Assembly: GCA_902784805.1 (NCBI GenBank)
Contig: CACZWD010000017.1
Span: 1 to 55,747 of the forward strand
Length of the DNA stretch: 55,747 bases
Direction of reading: 5' to 3'
Origin: an uncultured Ruminococcus sp.
GTDB lineage: Bacteria; Bacillota; Clostridia; RUG12999
Made by a program: the position numbers and the translations under genes. The notes under the pieces are model-generated. The model had not been told where the DNA came from. It made no database searches and worked only from the letters and a program-made list of their open reading frames with translations. Position 1 is the first letter of the stretch, and every line of letters begins with the position of its first letter. Shown here piece by piece: positions 55,642-55,747 of the stretch.

Positions 55642-55747
55642 ACTACAAGTATTAAAATACACACACTGTGCGCTTTTCCCAGGTGCCTTTGCTCACGGCT
55701 TTAGGAAAAATACGGCGGCGGTGGAGGAAAATTAACCGAAAGAGGTG

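Overview
The window looks like a chromosomal segment of a low-GC, spore-forming member of the Clostridia. The grounds are the spoVT/AbrB-type regulator with a zinc ribbon, the spore-maturation pair spmA/spmB, the DnaD plus DnaI-type helicase loader, RNase J, a bacterial V-type ATPase operon and near-consensus sigma-A promoters (TTGACA-17-TATAAT). No phage, plasmid, CRISPR array or transposase gene was found. All calls come from reading motifs and gene order by eye; no database search was possible.

Layout. 1-7.7 kb: tRNA-Arg(CCG), an NlpC/P60 peptidase, nif3 with a pseudouridine synthase, rpmE, a trpS-tagO-mnaA operon for wall-polymer precursors, and a duplicated DUF1599 protein. 7.7-15.6 kb: an RpiR-type regulator divergent from a six-gene catabolic operon (FAD-linked oxidase, 2x[4Fe-4S] protein, IolB-like isomerase, DUF4867 protein, FGGY kinase, and a single-chain ETF beta-alpha fusion). 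15.6-24.3 kb: a complete nine-gene V-type, probably Na+-coupled, ATPase operon whose subunit I gene carries a frameshifting 58-bp tandem duplication. 24.4-32.5 kb: M19 dipeptidase, aspartate aminotransferase, an SLH-domain remnant, AraC regulator with a cytoplasmic glycosidase-like protein, and a surface-protein group (LRR/SLH protein, DUF4428 protein, lipoprotein).

32.5-34.5 kb: an aromatic acyl-CoA ligase (PaaK-like) plus ACT-domain protein preceded by a short, Phe/Tyr-rich leader peptide and an intrinsic terminator, which looks like a ribosome-mediated attenuator. 34.5-41 kb: spmBA, a tandem-AbrB regulator, a DUF2508 protein, dnaD-dnaI and ligA. 41-46.5 kb: ParB-like protein, SLOG protein, small HTH protein, malic enzyme, barstar-like protein, flavoprotein and pyridoxamine kinase. 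46.6-55.7 kb: HtrA protease, an anchored beta-rich protein with two small paralogous membrane proteins, RNase J behind a roughly 500-nt structured leader, a small independent transcription unit, an Lrp-aminotransferase pair and a DivIVA-like coiled-coil protein. The start of another leader lies at the right edge.

The most unusual signals are: (1) three copies of a 135-239 bp non-coding repeat, each sitting between two copies of a different, locus-specific terminator hairpin; (2) the aromatic-residue leader peptide and attenuator before paaK; (3) the ETF-fusion catabolic operon; (4) the AtpI tandem duplication; and (5) the structured RNA units around rnjA.
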